In this document: piece after piece, positions 56,768-64,000 of the stretch
Numbering within the stretch: the first letter of the stretch is position 1
Layout of the letters: each line of letters starts with the position of its first letter
Translations under genes and position numbers: made by a program
Assembly: GCF_006175985.1 (NCBI RefSeq)
Contig: NZ_SRSH01000011.1
Coordinates: 114,792-178,791 of the forward strand
Reading direction: 5' to 3'
Length of the DNA stretch: 64,000 nucleotides
Source of the DNA: Methylotetracoccus oryzae
GTDB taxonomy: Bacteria; Pseudomonadota; Gammaproteobacteria; Methylococcales; Methylococcaceae
Notes under the pieces: model-generated
The model's input: only the letters and a program-made list of their open reading frames with translations
Told to the model about the DNA's origin: nothing
The model's database searches: none

Positions 56768-56853
56768 GCAGTCCGTGGTCTTCACGCAATCCCCGTCGTT
56801 CACAACAGATCGGATCTCACAACGAACCGGGCCGCACGCCACGGACATTCGTT

Positions 56854-59800
56854 TCAGCCAAAATCGAACTGAGCGCTGACCACCGTGGCATTGGCCTGAA
56901 CGACGGCGATCAATGTCAGTTCGGTCGCGGCGATCGGGTTATCGCTGCTGATGCCGGCATCCGCCTCGGTGTAGAGCCACAGCGCAGCTTGGCTGCTCCC
57001 GCTGACATTGTCGTTGATCACCAGCAACGTCTGTTCGCCCTGAGTGACGGTAAGGTTGAACTCAGCATTGAATTCGGCGGCCACAGCCGCCGCGTTGGTC
57101 AAATCGACCGTAGCGACGCCGTCGTTGGCTGTGCCAGCCAGATACAAGCCCTCGACGCTCCCGAGATCAACCGCACTATTGCTGTTGTTTGAGGTCGCAC
57201 TCAGCCCGAAGCTAAGTTGGCCGTCGTTGTTCGCATCAAGGAGTGTCCTCAGCACGCCGGTGAAGTCGATGGTATCGCGTTGCGTTGCCGTCCCGGTGCT
57301 GTCGAAACGCAGGATCGATTCGCCCAAACCGCCCTCCTGAGCGTCGCTATATACGATACGGTCCACGAGATTATCGTTCGCGGCGCCGGTATCTATCGTG
57401 TCAACGCCACCGCCCCCCCAGAAGGTATCGCCGCCGGCACCACCGTTCAGCGAATTGGCCGCATCGTTGCCGAAAAGGAGGTCGGCGCCGGCACCGCCGG
57501 TCAGATTCTCGACACCGGAGATCAGATCGAAACCGGTGGCGGCACCGGTTCCGAGGTTGACACTGACACCGGCGCTGGTGCCGGCATAACTCAGGCTGTC
57601 GATGCCCACCCCCATATCGAGAACGACGTGTTCGATTCCGGTAACCGAGCCTCCGGCCAGGAAGTCGACCTGTCCACCCGTCACCCGCACCGCGAGCGAT
57701 TCGTTCGAGAGGGTGCCGTTGGCAATGAGCGTGTCGGTTCCATCACCACCGGATGCGAGATCCGCGCCTTCTCCAACGGTGTAGAGGAAGGTGTCATCGC
57801 CCAGACCACCGTAAAGCGAGTCGTTGCCATTCCCCCCGCCCAGAATGTCGTTGCCATCGCCGCCGTCAACGATGTCGGCACCTGCACCGCCAAACAGGCT
57901 GTCATCACCTGCCTCACCGTTCAGGGTATCGTTGCCGGCCTGTCCATACATGACATCGTCCCCGCTTGTCCCGTTCATCGCGTCGGCAGCCGAGGTTCCG
58001 GTGCGGATCGTAAACGCTTCGTCATGGAACCGATCCGTCGGATCGGTCGCCCGCAGGTTGAGCGTGTAGGTCTGCCCCGCGCCGAATGCCGAGTTGCGCG
58101 TGACAACACCGTTCGTCAGGGAAAAACCGGGGCTGCTCCCGGCGAGCAGGACGTAGCTGAAGTCCGAAGAGTCTTCGTCGGTTGCCCTGAGCACCGCAAG
58201 CGGCTCGCCCGCGGCGGGGAGGCTCCGATTGTTGGGGCTCGAGCCCAGCCACCGAATGTCGGTGGGCGCAGATGCTGTGACGTCGGTATGGCCGTGAACG
58301 ATGACGGTCACCTGTTGTTCGGTCCCATCGCCCGTGACAACGGTAAAGGTATCCGTCAGTTGTTGCCCGTCGTCCAGCGCACCGACAGTGGCGTTGTTGT
58401 TATCGAGGACATAGGTCCAGATCCCCTCTTCCGTGATCGTGAAGGAGCCGTAGCCCAGATCGCTCGCAGTGGGCGATGCTACGGTAACGAAGCTCGACGG
58501 ACCGTCCGGATCCTCCACGCTCAGGGCACCGCTCACCGAGCCTGGAAAGCCGTCCTCCGACACCGTGCCGGTGATATCGCCGCTAATCACGGCTGGATCA
58601 TTGACCGCAGCCACCTCCACGGTGACCAACGCCGGCTCGCAGAAGGCGGCCCCATCGGTAACCGTATAGGTGAAATCTGCGGTACCGTTGAAGTCGGCAT
58701 TCGGCGTAAAAAGCACGCTCCCATCCGCCTGAAGGACTGCCGTCCCCCCGACGCCTGAAGCCACGCTGGCAATCATGAGCGTATCGCCGTCCGGGTCAGT
58801 ATCGTTGGCGAGCAGTTCCGCAGCGGTGAACACGATGGGCGTATCCTCGACCGCCGCCAACGTGTCCAGATTCGACGTGGGGGAAGAATTCACGCGCAGC
58901 CCCACGTATCCAATTGGGGACGAACCCGCTAGACCGGCGTTGATGTCCTTCAATAGTGTGGTGCCGGCGGTGGTGCCATCCGTGATCCACAACTCCGCCC
59001 CGCTGCTGCCATTGTTCGCACGGAACAGAGCCGTGCCGTCACCGAGCGCCGTGATGTACTGAGGGGCAGAACTCCCCGCACCGGGATTGATGTCCTTCAC
59101 CATGAGCGTGCCGGCGCTGGTACCATCCGTGATCCACAGTTCGGCCCCGCTGCTGCCGTTGTTGGCGCGGAATACGGCCTTGCCGTCACCGAGCGCCGTA
59201 ATGTACTGGACGCCCGAACCCGACGCGCCCGGTGCAATGTCCCGGAGCAGCATCGTGCCACCTGCCGTGCCATCCGTAATCCACAGTTCGGCGCCGCTGC
59301 TGCCATCGTCGGCCGTGAACAGCGCCTTGCCATTACCCAATGAGGTCAGATTCAAAGGGAACGAACCGGTGGTCCCGGTGCGGATGTTCGTGACCAGATG
59401 CGTGCCCGCGGCGCTGCCGTCCGTGATCCACAATTCACTGCCGTTGGTGTTGTCCTCGGCGGCGAAGAGCCACTTGCCGCCGCCGAGCGCGGTGATGCTC
59501 GTCGGATTGGAACCCTCGGATCCTGGAAGTATGTCACTGACCAGCGTCGTGCCGCCCGCGGTTCCATCCGTGATCCACAGTTCGCTGCCCGCCGTGGAGG
59601 AGCTTGCGTTGAAGAGCGCTCGCCCGTCGCCGATCGGAATGAAGCTGGTCGGTGTTGATCCAGGCGTGCCGGTGAAGATGTCACTGACCAGAATCGTGCC
59701 GGGTTCGGTACCGTCCGTGACCCACAGCTCCCGCCCGCTAACGCCGTCCTCCGCGGTAAACAACCAGAGCCCATTACCGAGCGCTGTGAAGTTCTGCGGT

Positions 59801-60228
59801 GACGAACTGCCGGTCCCACTAAACAATTCCTTTAGCAGCCGTGTACCCGTATCGGTGCCGTCCGTGATCCACAACTCGGCACCCGTATCGCCAGTCGAGG
59901 CGGTAAAAATCGCATGCCCATTGCCTAAGTCCGTGAAATTCTGAGGCAACGATCCGCTGGTTCCGGGGCCGATATTCTTGACCAGCTGCGTTCCAGCCTC
60001 GGTTCCATCCGAGATCCAAAGTTCTCGGCCGTTGCTTGCGTCCGTCGCCGAAAAAAGAATCTTATCTTGCCCGAACGTCGACAGATAAAGGGGCACTGAC
60101 CCGGATGAACCCGGATTGATGTTCTTGAGCAGTTGAGTGCCGGACGTCGTTCCGTCCGTGATCCACAATTCGGTGCCGTTGGTTGAATCGGATGCCTGGA
60201 AGATCCAGCGGTTGGCCTGAACGGACAT
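56854..60228 (-). CDS. Large ELWxxDGT-repeat, VCBS and RTX calcium-binding protein
   Basis: The 1124-residue protein has no N-terminal signal peptide. Residues about 18-430 hold nine ELW[IV][TS]DG repeats of about 46 residues. A cadherin-like segment with DTLAAVEDTPIVFTAAELLANDTDPDGD follows near 440, a VCBS-type domain near 560-665, and a further cadherin-like part near 680-760. Nonapeptide RTX repeats occur near 770-830 (GGAGADIVDGGDGNDILGGG) and again near 930-960. The C-terminus is acidic and aliphatic, as in proteins exported by type I secretion. The start ATG has GGAGAG before it. It is probably a calcium-stabilised surface or secreted protein, perhaps an adhesin. No type I ABC exporter is adjacent. 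Confidence 0.88.
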   Translation of the reverse strand: MSVQANRWIFQASDSTNGTELWITDGTTSGTQLLKNINPGSSGSVPLYLSTFGQDKILFSATDASNGRELWISDGTEAGTQLVKNIGPGTSGSLPQNFTDLGNGHAIFTASTGDTGAELWITDGTDTGTRLLKELFSGTGSSSPQNFTALGNGLWLFTAEDGVSGRELWVTDGTEPGTILVSDIFTGTPGSTPTSFIPIGDGRALFNASSSTAGSELWITDGTAGGTTLVSDILPGSEGSNPTSITALGGGKWLFAAEDNTNGSELWITDGSAAGTHLVTNIRTGTTGSFPLNLTSLGNGKALFTADDGSSGAELWITDGTAGGTMLLRDIAPGASGSGVQYITALGDGKAVFRANNGSSGAELWITDGTSAGTLMVKDINPGAGSSAPQYITALGDGTALFRANNGSSGAELWITDGTTAGTTLLKDINAGLAGSSPIGYVGLRVNSSPTSNLDTLAAVEDTPIVFTAAELLANDTDPDGDTLMIASVASGVGGTAVLQADGSVLFTPNADFNGTADFTYTVTDGAAFCEPALVTVEVAAVNDPAVISGDITGTVSEDGFPGSVSGALSVEDPDGPSSFVTVASPTASDLGYGSFTITEEGIWTYVLDNNNATVGALDDGQQLTDTFTVVTGDGTEQQVTVIVHGHTDVTASAPTDIRWLGSSPNNRSLPAAGEPLAVLRATDEDSSDFSYVLLAGSSPGFSLTNGVVTRNSAFGAGQTYTLNLRATDPTDRFHDEAFTIRTGTSAADAMNGTSGDDVMYGQAGNDTLNGEAGDDSLFGGAGADIVDGGDGNDILGGGNGNDSLYGGLGDDTFLYTVGEGADLASGGDGTDTLIANGTLSNESLAVRVTGGQVDFLAGGSVTGIEHVVLDMGVGIDSLSYAGTSAGVSVNLGTGAATGFDLISGVENLTGGAGADLLFGNDAANSLNGGAGGDTFWGGGGVDTIDTGAANDNLVDRIVYSDAQEGGLGESILRFDSTGTATQRDTIDFTGVLRTLLDANNDGQLSFGLSATSNNSNSAVDLGSVEGLYLAGTANDGVATVDLTNAAAVAAEFNAEFNLTVTQGEQTLLVINDNVSGSSQAALWLYTEADAGISSDNPIAATELTLIAVVQANATVVSAQFDFG
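58915..60180 (-). repeat. Nine tandem ELWxxDGT-coding repeats
   Basis: Nine units of about 138 bases encode the ELWITDGT-type repeats. The three units nearest the 3' end of the array are the most alike, encoding nearly identical GSSGAELWITDGT segments, which suggests recent duplication. The unit length is steady, so the array probably grows or shrinks by whole units. Confidence 0.8.
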
Positions 60229-60478
60229 GAAGACTCTCCGGAAGACTGCGTATTACTTGAGTGTTGAAGTAAAGGATGATCGTGGGTTCTGACCAGCGCC
60301 TTCTGTTAGCTGGGGTGGTGCGCTGGAGCCCAAACCGGGCACATGCGGATTCCCTCGTCGTCGTCATCCCGGCACCTACCCGCTGGCGCTCCTCGATAGA
60401 CGGTGAACATGGCTCCGGGCCGTGGCGTGCTCGATGTCCATCGCCCAGGAACACCTGACACACAGGGCTCTAGCGGCG

Positions 60479-60838
60479 TCACGATCCAATCCGAAACAGC
60501 ACGCCGTCGTTGTCGATCAGCATCTTGATCAGGTCCGGGAGTGTCGGGAACTGCTGATAGGGCAACAGCCTGGACGTAAACCCATCGCCGACTCGCACAA
60601 TCAGGTCGGCTGGCCACTGGCGGCCGTCCACGCAAACCCGCACGGTGTCATCCACACGGTCGCCCGTTCGTTCAAACGCGATGCTCTTGCCCCGGTAGAC
60701 GAATCGCTCGATGCCGGCAGAAGACTCGACGCCACGCCCACTGTCGACCGGCGCGTCGCAAAGCGATCCGCCGTCCGCCGCGGCGACGCTCAACCAACCG
60801 AAACAGGCTAGCTGAAACAGCCACTTCCGCTTGCTCAC
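60479..60838 (-). CDS. Second MelC1-like tyrosinase partner protein
   Basis: The product has 119 residues from a GTG at 60838 and starts with a basic, hydrophobic signal peptide (KRKWLFQLACFGWLSVAAA). Its mature part, including ERFVYRGKSIAFERTG, VGDGFTSRLLPYQQFPTLPDLIKMLID and VLFRI, aligns with the protein encoded just upstream (FSYRGRRFKVL, VGEHYASHMLPYETYRNPRDLVKRLAD, FFIL). It is therefore a paralogue of that MelC1-like protein. A GTG at 60850 is also possible. The frame is open much further upstream, but that part overlaps the other gene. Confidence 0.6.
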   Translation of the reverse strand: MSKRKWLFQLACFGWLSVAAADGGSLCDAPVDSGRGVESSAGIERFVYRGKSIAFERTGDRVDDTVRVCVDGRQWPADLIVRVGDGFTSRLLPYQQFPTLPDLIKMLIDNDGVLFRIGS

Positions 60839-60860
60839 GCCAAATCGCACAAGGATCGGG

Positions 60861-61292
60861 TCACAGAATGAAAAAGCGGCCATCTTCATCCGCCAGCCGT
60901 TTGACCAGGTCGCGTGGGTTCCGATACGTCTCGTACGGGAGCATATGTGAGGCATAGTGTTCTCCGACCCGCGTGAAGATATGCGTGCTCTTCTCGTGGC
61001 CATCGATGGAAAGGGTTTCGCACTCGGCCGTCCGTTTACGGAAGAGCCGAGTCCGACCACCGCGATGCAGCACCTTGAAACGCCTTCCGCGGTAACTGAA
61101 AGCATCCAGCACCGTGGCCGGCTCGGCGTTCGTCGGCCCACTTCCATGGAGGTGGCCATGGTCATGTGTCGCCGGCGTTGCCTGAACGGTCGTCTGTTCT
61201 TCCACGGCGTTTGCCGTCCGGCGAAAAGTCGCCGTCGCGACACCAAGTGCCGTGAAGATGCCCGTGGTACGAATAAAATCTCTGCGCTTCAT
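60861..61292 (-). CDS. MelC1-like tyrosinase cofactor, Tat-exported
   Basis: MelC1 proteins bind apo-tyrosinase, help copper loading and carry it out through the Tat system, since tyrosinase lacks its own signal. This 143-residue protein begins with a twin-arginine signal (MKRRDFIRTTGIF) of about 29 residues. A His-rich stretch, ATHDHGHLHGSG, follows and could deliver copper. The conserved domain has FSYRGRRFKVLHRGG and VGEHYASHMLPYETYRNPRDLV. The gene starts 33 bases after the tyrosinase stop. Confidence 0.75.
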   Translation of the reverse strand: MKRRDFIRTTGIFTALGVATATFRRTANAVEEQTTVQATPATHDHGHLHGSGPTNAEPATVLDAFSYRGRRFKVLHRGGRTRLFRKRTAECETLSIDGHEKSTHIFTRVGEHYASHMLPYETYRNPRDLVKRLADEDGRFFIL

Positions 61293-61325
61293 AGGCTTTA
61301 CCTAAGTTGCTTCGGTTATTGGCTA

Positions 61326-62246
61326 TCAGGCGTAGCTGTCGTAGGCGACGTCGCTGGCCTCCAAATCCAGGACTTCGTCTATCGTGACCGGCAAAAACGT
61401 GTGGCTTAGCTGATCGTAACGGTTATGACTCGGCGGACCTTCGCCGTTCGGCGCGTAATTGGTCATCCCGCGCACCTGTTGCCACGCAGCCCAGTACCGG
61501 TCAACGTTGCAGTGATGCAGCCAGAAGACCGGGTCGTTCGGCGACGTTCCGGGCAGCATGTCACCTCCAATGATGTTGTGAACGGTGTTATGACGACTTT
61601 CGAGCATATTGCGGAACCCGGTGGTGTTGAGCTCGTTCCACGGATAGACGTCGTACACGGCATTGGCTCTTGCCCGCACATTGGGTACCGCAGGCATCGC
61701 CGACCCTGCCCGGAAGTTGCGCAGGATGCCGTCTCTCGGCACAAACGATTGGGTGTTGTTATTCCAGATGATGGATGTCCAGTGCGCGAAGGGCCCGTCG
61801 ATCACCCGGCGGCCCTGTGTCGAGGATCCGTTATGGCCGATCCGCTCCCAGACGGCGTGCGTCTGCCAGGTATTGCCCATACCGAAGAACGGGCAGTAGG
61901 GAATGGCGAGCGGCTCAGGCGGATTGCTTGCATCGTAGTACGCGTTGTGCAGCGGTCCCCAGGGATCGAACTCGGGGCGCTGTAGATCGAGTTCCAGATC
62001 TCGCAGCGCTACGCGGTGCCAAGGGAGAAAAACCGGCCCGCGATGAGCGGCATTGCGCTGCGTCCCGGTCTCACCCGGAAAGAGCGTGAGTTCCATCATC
62101 GACTCCATGTGCCGCTTGGTGAACAAGTCATACAAGGACATCCCCGTTTCCGGGTCGATAGCTGCCTTGTAGGCGTTCAGCGCGTCTACGAACCGCCGCC
62201 ATTGGTCATCGGTCAGAGTGGTGATGTCTCTTCGAATCGTCGTCAT
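61326..62246 (-). CDS. Tyrosinase (type 3 copper monooxygenase)
   Basis: Tyrosinase oxidises phenols to ortho-quinones at a dinuclear copper site. The 306-residue protein has the CuA ligands H46, H68 and H77 (KRHMESMM, AAHRGPVFLPWHR) and the CuB ligands H219 and H223 (SRHNTVHNIIGGDM) plus H244 or H245 in DPVFWLHHCNVDRYW. There is no signal peptide, which agrees with export by the Tat-borne partner encoded next. GGGGAGAG precedes the ATG. Roles in melanin formation, phenol detoxification or crosslinking are possible; in a copper-dependent methanotroph a role linked to copper is also conceivable, but untested. Confidence 0.92.
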   Translation of the reverse strand: MTTIRRDITTLTDDQWRRFVDALNAYKAAIDPETGMSLYDLFTKRHMESMMELTLFPGETGTQRNAAHRGPVFLPWHRVALRDLELDLQRPEFDPWGPLHNAYYDASNPPEPLAIPYCPFFGMGNTWQTHAVWERIGHNGSSTQGRRVIDGPFAHWTSIIWNNNTQSFVPRDGILRNFRAGSAMPAVPNVRARANAVYDVYPWNELNTTGFRNMLESRHNTVHNIIGGDMLPGTSPNDPVFWLHHCNVDRYWAAWQQVRGMTNYAPNGEGPPSHNRYDQLSHTFLPVTIDEVLDLEASDVAYDSYA

Positions 62247-62908
62247 GCAGTTGTCTCTCCCCGCTGCGTTCGAGAAATGGCGCCTATCCCACGTTTACCG
62301 CGGTGACCGTGCCGTGCCCCGAAACCACCGGGAGGCTCCGATCCACGAGCTGCGGCACATGCCAACGTGATTGTTTGTTTCCAGGGCGGGGCCAGGGCTT
62401 GGTCTCGGGTTTCCCGTTGTTTGCCATCACGCCCACCACATTTCCTGTAGCCACATCTGAGCAAGCGGCGCGCCAATATTTTTTCCCACTGTTTTTATTA
62501 TTCTTTTTCGCCTACATCCAAGCCCATGTAGCTAGACTGTAAAATTTCTCGACGGCTGCTCTACCCGTTTCGATCTACCTCTATAGGACCGTTGAGGAAC
62601 CTGCCCGGGATTCCCTGGGGGTCGAGATTTCAATCGCCCACCCGGACGTCGGGATGGTCCGAGACTACGCGCCGAAGCCCAGGCCAAGCGGGGCCGCGCA
62701 GCCGTCTCAGGCCACAAGCACTGGGCCGTGGCTTCGCGTGCCGACGTACCCCCTCGTGAACACAGACTCACCGCGAAGACTCAGTACTCTGCCAGCAGCC
62801 CTGCGAAACCTGACCTGTCCTTAAAAGGGGGCTTGCAAGCGCCTCATTCGCTCGCCGCCTCACACATACGTGTTTTTACGTATTGCCGCTCGGAGCGGCC
62901 TAGGTTAG
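62247..62908. other. 660-base region between tyrosinase and the IS element
   Basis: No credible gene is present. An AT-rich patch at 62475-62545 is likely promoter DNA for the tyrosinase operon on the minus strand. It includes TTGGAT, 15 bases and TAATAA, and a 6-base inverted repeat CTACAT/ATGTAG (62512-62517 and 62526-62531) that could be an operator overlapping that promoter. The rest, up to the IS end, shows nothing recognisable. Confidence 0.4.
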
Positions 62909-64000
62909 GGAACCTCTGAACAATTCCGAGTTGACGCGCAAGGACGCATCCCGCGGAGAATCAGGCGTCGAAAATGGACTTTAGTGACGCAAATTCCGCG
63001 TTTGAGAGGGCGATTTCCGCCCGGATTCGCCCGTTGGGGCGGATGCCGGGCGCACGTCGCCCGTCAGATCATCAAGGCATGCCTCTTGAGATAGATGTTG
63101 GTAAGCCCGATCAGGGTAAACACCTGGGCGGCGTTCTTGGCCAGGCCCCGGTAACGCGTCTTGGTGTAGCCGAACTGCCGCTTCATCACGCGGAACAGAT
63201 GTTCAACGCGGCTGCGAAGCGACGACATCTTCCGGTTCCGGCGCTTCTGCGCCGACCCCAGCCGGCGTTTCGGACGGGCCTTCAGGGCCACGCCCCACAC
63301 GACACCCGCTTGCCGCGCGGCCCGCTTGTAGGTGTCATTGACGTAGCCCGCATCGCCGATGACGATCCGGTCATCTTCCCGCAGGAGATTCGGCAGTTGA
63401 CTGATGTCGGCGGCATTCGCCGGGGTGACCGACACCGTGTGCGCCACGCCGCTGTGAACATCCGCACCCACGTGCACCTTCATGCCGAAGTACCACTGAT
63501 TCCCCTTCTTGGTCTGGTGCATCTCGGGATCGCGCGTCTTGGTCTTGTTCTTCGTCGACGGCGCGGCATGAATGATCGTCGCATCCACCATCGTGCCGCC
63601 CTTGAGCAGCAGCCCACGCGCTTCCAGCACGTCGCTGATGGTATTCATCAGCTTGGCGGTCAGTGCATGCCGCTCCAACAAGCGCCGGAACTTGAGAATC
63701 GTGGTTTCATCGGGCAACGCATCGTCGGCCAAGTCCAGACCGGCGAAGCGCCGCATCGATTCGATCTCATACAGCGCGTCTTCCAGACCGGGGTCGGACA
63801 GCGCATACCATTGCTGAAGGAAATACAGCCGGAGCATCGTCGCCAACGGGAACGGCTGACGACCCCGCCGCCCCGCGGTCGGGTAATACGGTTCGATCAC
63901 CGCCAGCAGTTCCGACCAGGGTACCGCCTGCTCCATCTCGGCCAGGAACTTCTCCCGTCGGGTCTGCTTCTTCTTCTGGTCATAGGCCAGCGAGGCGAAG
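62909..64000 (-). mobile_element. IS5-family insertion sequence (truncated by the window edge)
   Basis: A terminal inverted repeat of the type GGAACCTCTGAACAATTCC begins at 62909, right after TTAG, a typical IS5-group target. The element carries one transposase gene reading inward from beyond the right edge. The second inverted repeat and the other target copy are outside the window. Confidence 0.85.
63064..64000 (-). CDS. IS5-family transposase (5' end outside window)
   Basis: At least 312 codons are visible with the 5' end beyond the right edge; an internal ATG at 63936 begins MEQAVPWSELLAVIEPYYP, but family members start about 30 residues earlier. The DDE catalytic residues are MVDATIIHAAPS (first D), VIGDAGYVND (second D) and a late E in SSLRSRVEHLFRVMKRQFGY. 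RRGRQPFPLATMLRLYFLQQWYALSDPGLEDALYEI is the N-terminal IS5 signature. The frame is intact over the visible part, so the element may be active. Confidence 0.92.
   Translation of the reverse strand, partial: FASLAYDQKKKQTRREKFLAEMEQAVPWSELLAVIEPYYPTAGRRGRQPFPLATMLRLYFLQQWYALSDPGLEDALYEIESMRRFAGLDLADDALPDETTILKFRRLLERHALTAKLMNTISDVLEARGLLLKGGTMVDATIIHAAPSTKNKTKTRDPEMHQTKKGNQWYFGMKVHVGADVHSGVAHTVSVTPANAADISQLPNLLREDDRIVIGDAGYVNDTYKRAARQAGVVWGVALKARPKRRLGSAQKRRNRKMSSLRSRVEHLFRVMKRQFGYTKTRYRGLAKNAAQVFTLIGLTNIYLKRHALMI

Noticed and set aside
57217..58758. A 513-codon open frame antisense to the RTX gene
   Set aside because: The sense strand encodes clear VCBS and RTX repeats; the antisense frame is a by-product of repeated GC-rich codons.

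Overview
The window is high-GC DNA (roughly 60-65% by eye) from a gammaproteobacterium, most likely an aerobic methylotroph or methanotroph. The strongest clue is one gene at 45645-46814 that fuses 3-hexulose-6-phosphate synthase to 6-phospho-3-hexuloisomerase, the two signature enzymes of formaldehyde fixation by the ribulose monophosphate cycle. A four-gene set of the type linked to PQQ-dependent alcohol dehydrogenases (12722-16653) and the glycogen phosphorylase gene fit that reading. A Methylococcaceae-type organism is an inference; no rRNA or tRNA gene is present to confirm it.

Layout. 1-5147 (minus strand) is a translation/lipid A operon: rpsP-rimM-trmD-rplS-ogt-xerD-lpxA and a Gfo/Idh/MocA oxidoreductase resembling GnnA, which suggests lipid A built on a 2,3-diamino sugar. 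5291-5495 holds a possible small RNA with its own promoter and terminator. Then come dnaE (5591-9085) and a tightly overlapping minus-strand run: a PQQ-system ABC transporter (binding protein, beta-propeller, ATPase, permease) running into rmlB-A-C-D for dTDP-rhamnose. The plus strand at 17275-22147 carries a TolC-like porin, a small membrane protein, a second-type FtsH and an EcsC-family protein. 22420-23256 is a lone Anbu-type protease. 23607-27272 is a four-gene MCE/Mla-type lipid transport operon.

27672-40678 is the most interesting part. A structured leader region precedes a 2559-residue type I polyketide/fatty acid synthase, an alpha-oxoamine synthase and a formyltransferase-like gene, joined by GTGA overlaps. 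Facing them are KpsS and a one-module KpsC-like protein. Together they resemble the rhizobial rkp capsule-lipid genes: the synthase would build an acyl chain, the oxoamine synthase would release it onto an amino acid, the third enzyme could formylate the amine, and the Kps proteins would add Kdo residues to a lipid or polysaccharide anchor.

40955-56767 is mixed housekeeping and accessory content: glycogen phosphorylase, a DUF937 protein, a HAD phosphatase, the Hps-Phi fusion, a family 2 glycosyltransferase, HdeD, a class 3 lipase, a Na+/Ca2+-exchanger-type protein, an ATP-grasp-like protein, a DUF4410 lipoprotein, a PhoPQ-like two-component system and small secreted proteins. 56854-62246 holds a 1124-residue ELWxxDGT/VCBS/RTX protein next to a tyrosinase and two related MelC1-like partner proteins. 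The window ends in an IS5-family insertion sequence cut by the right edge. No CRISPR array was seen.
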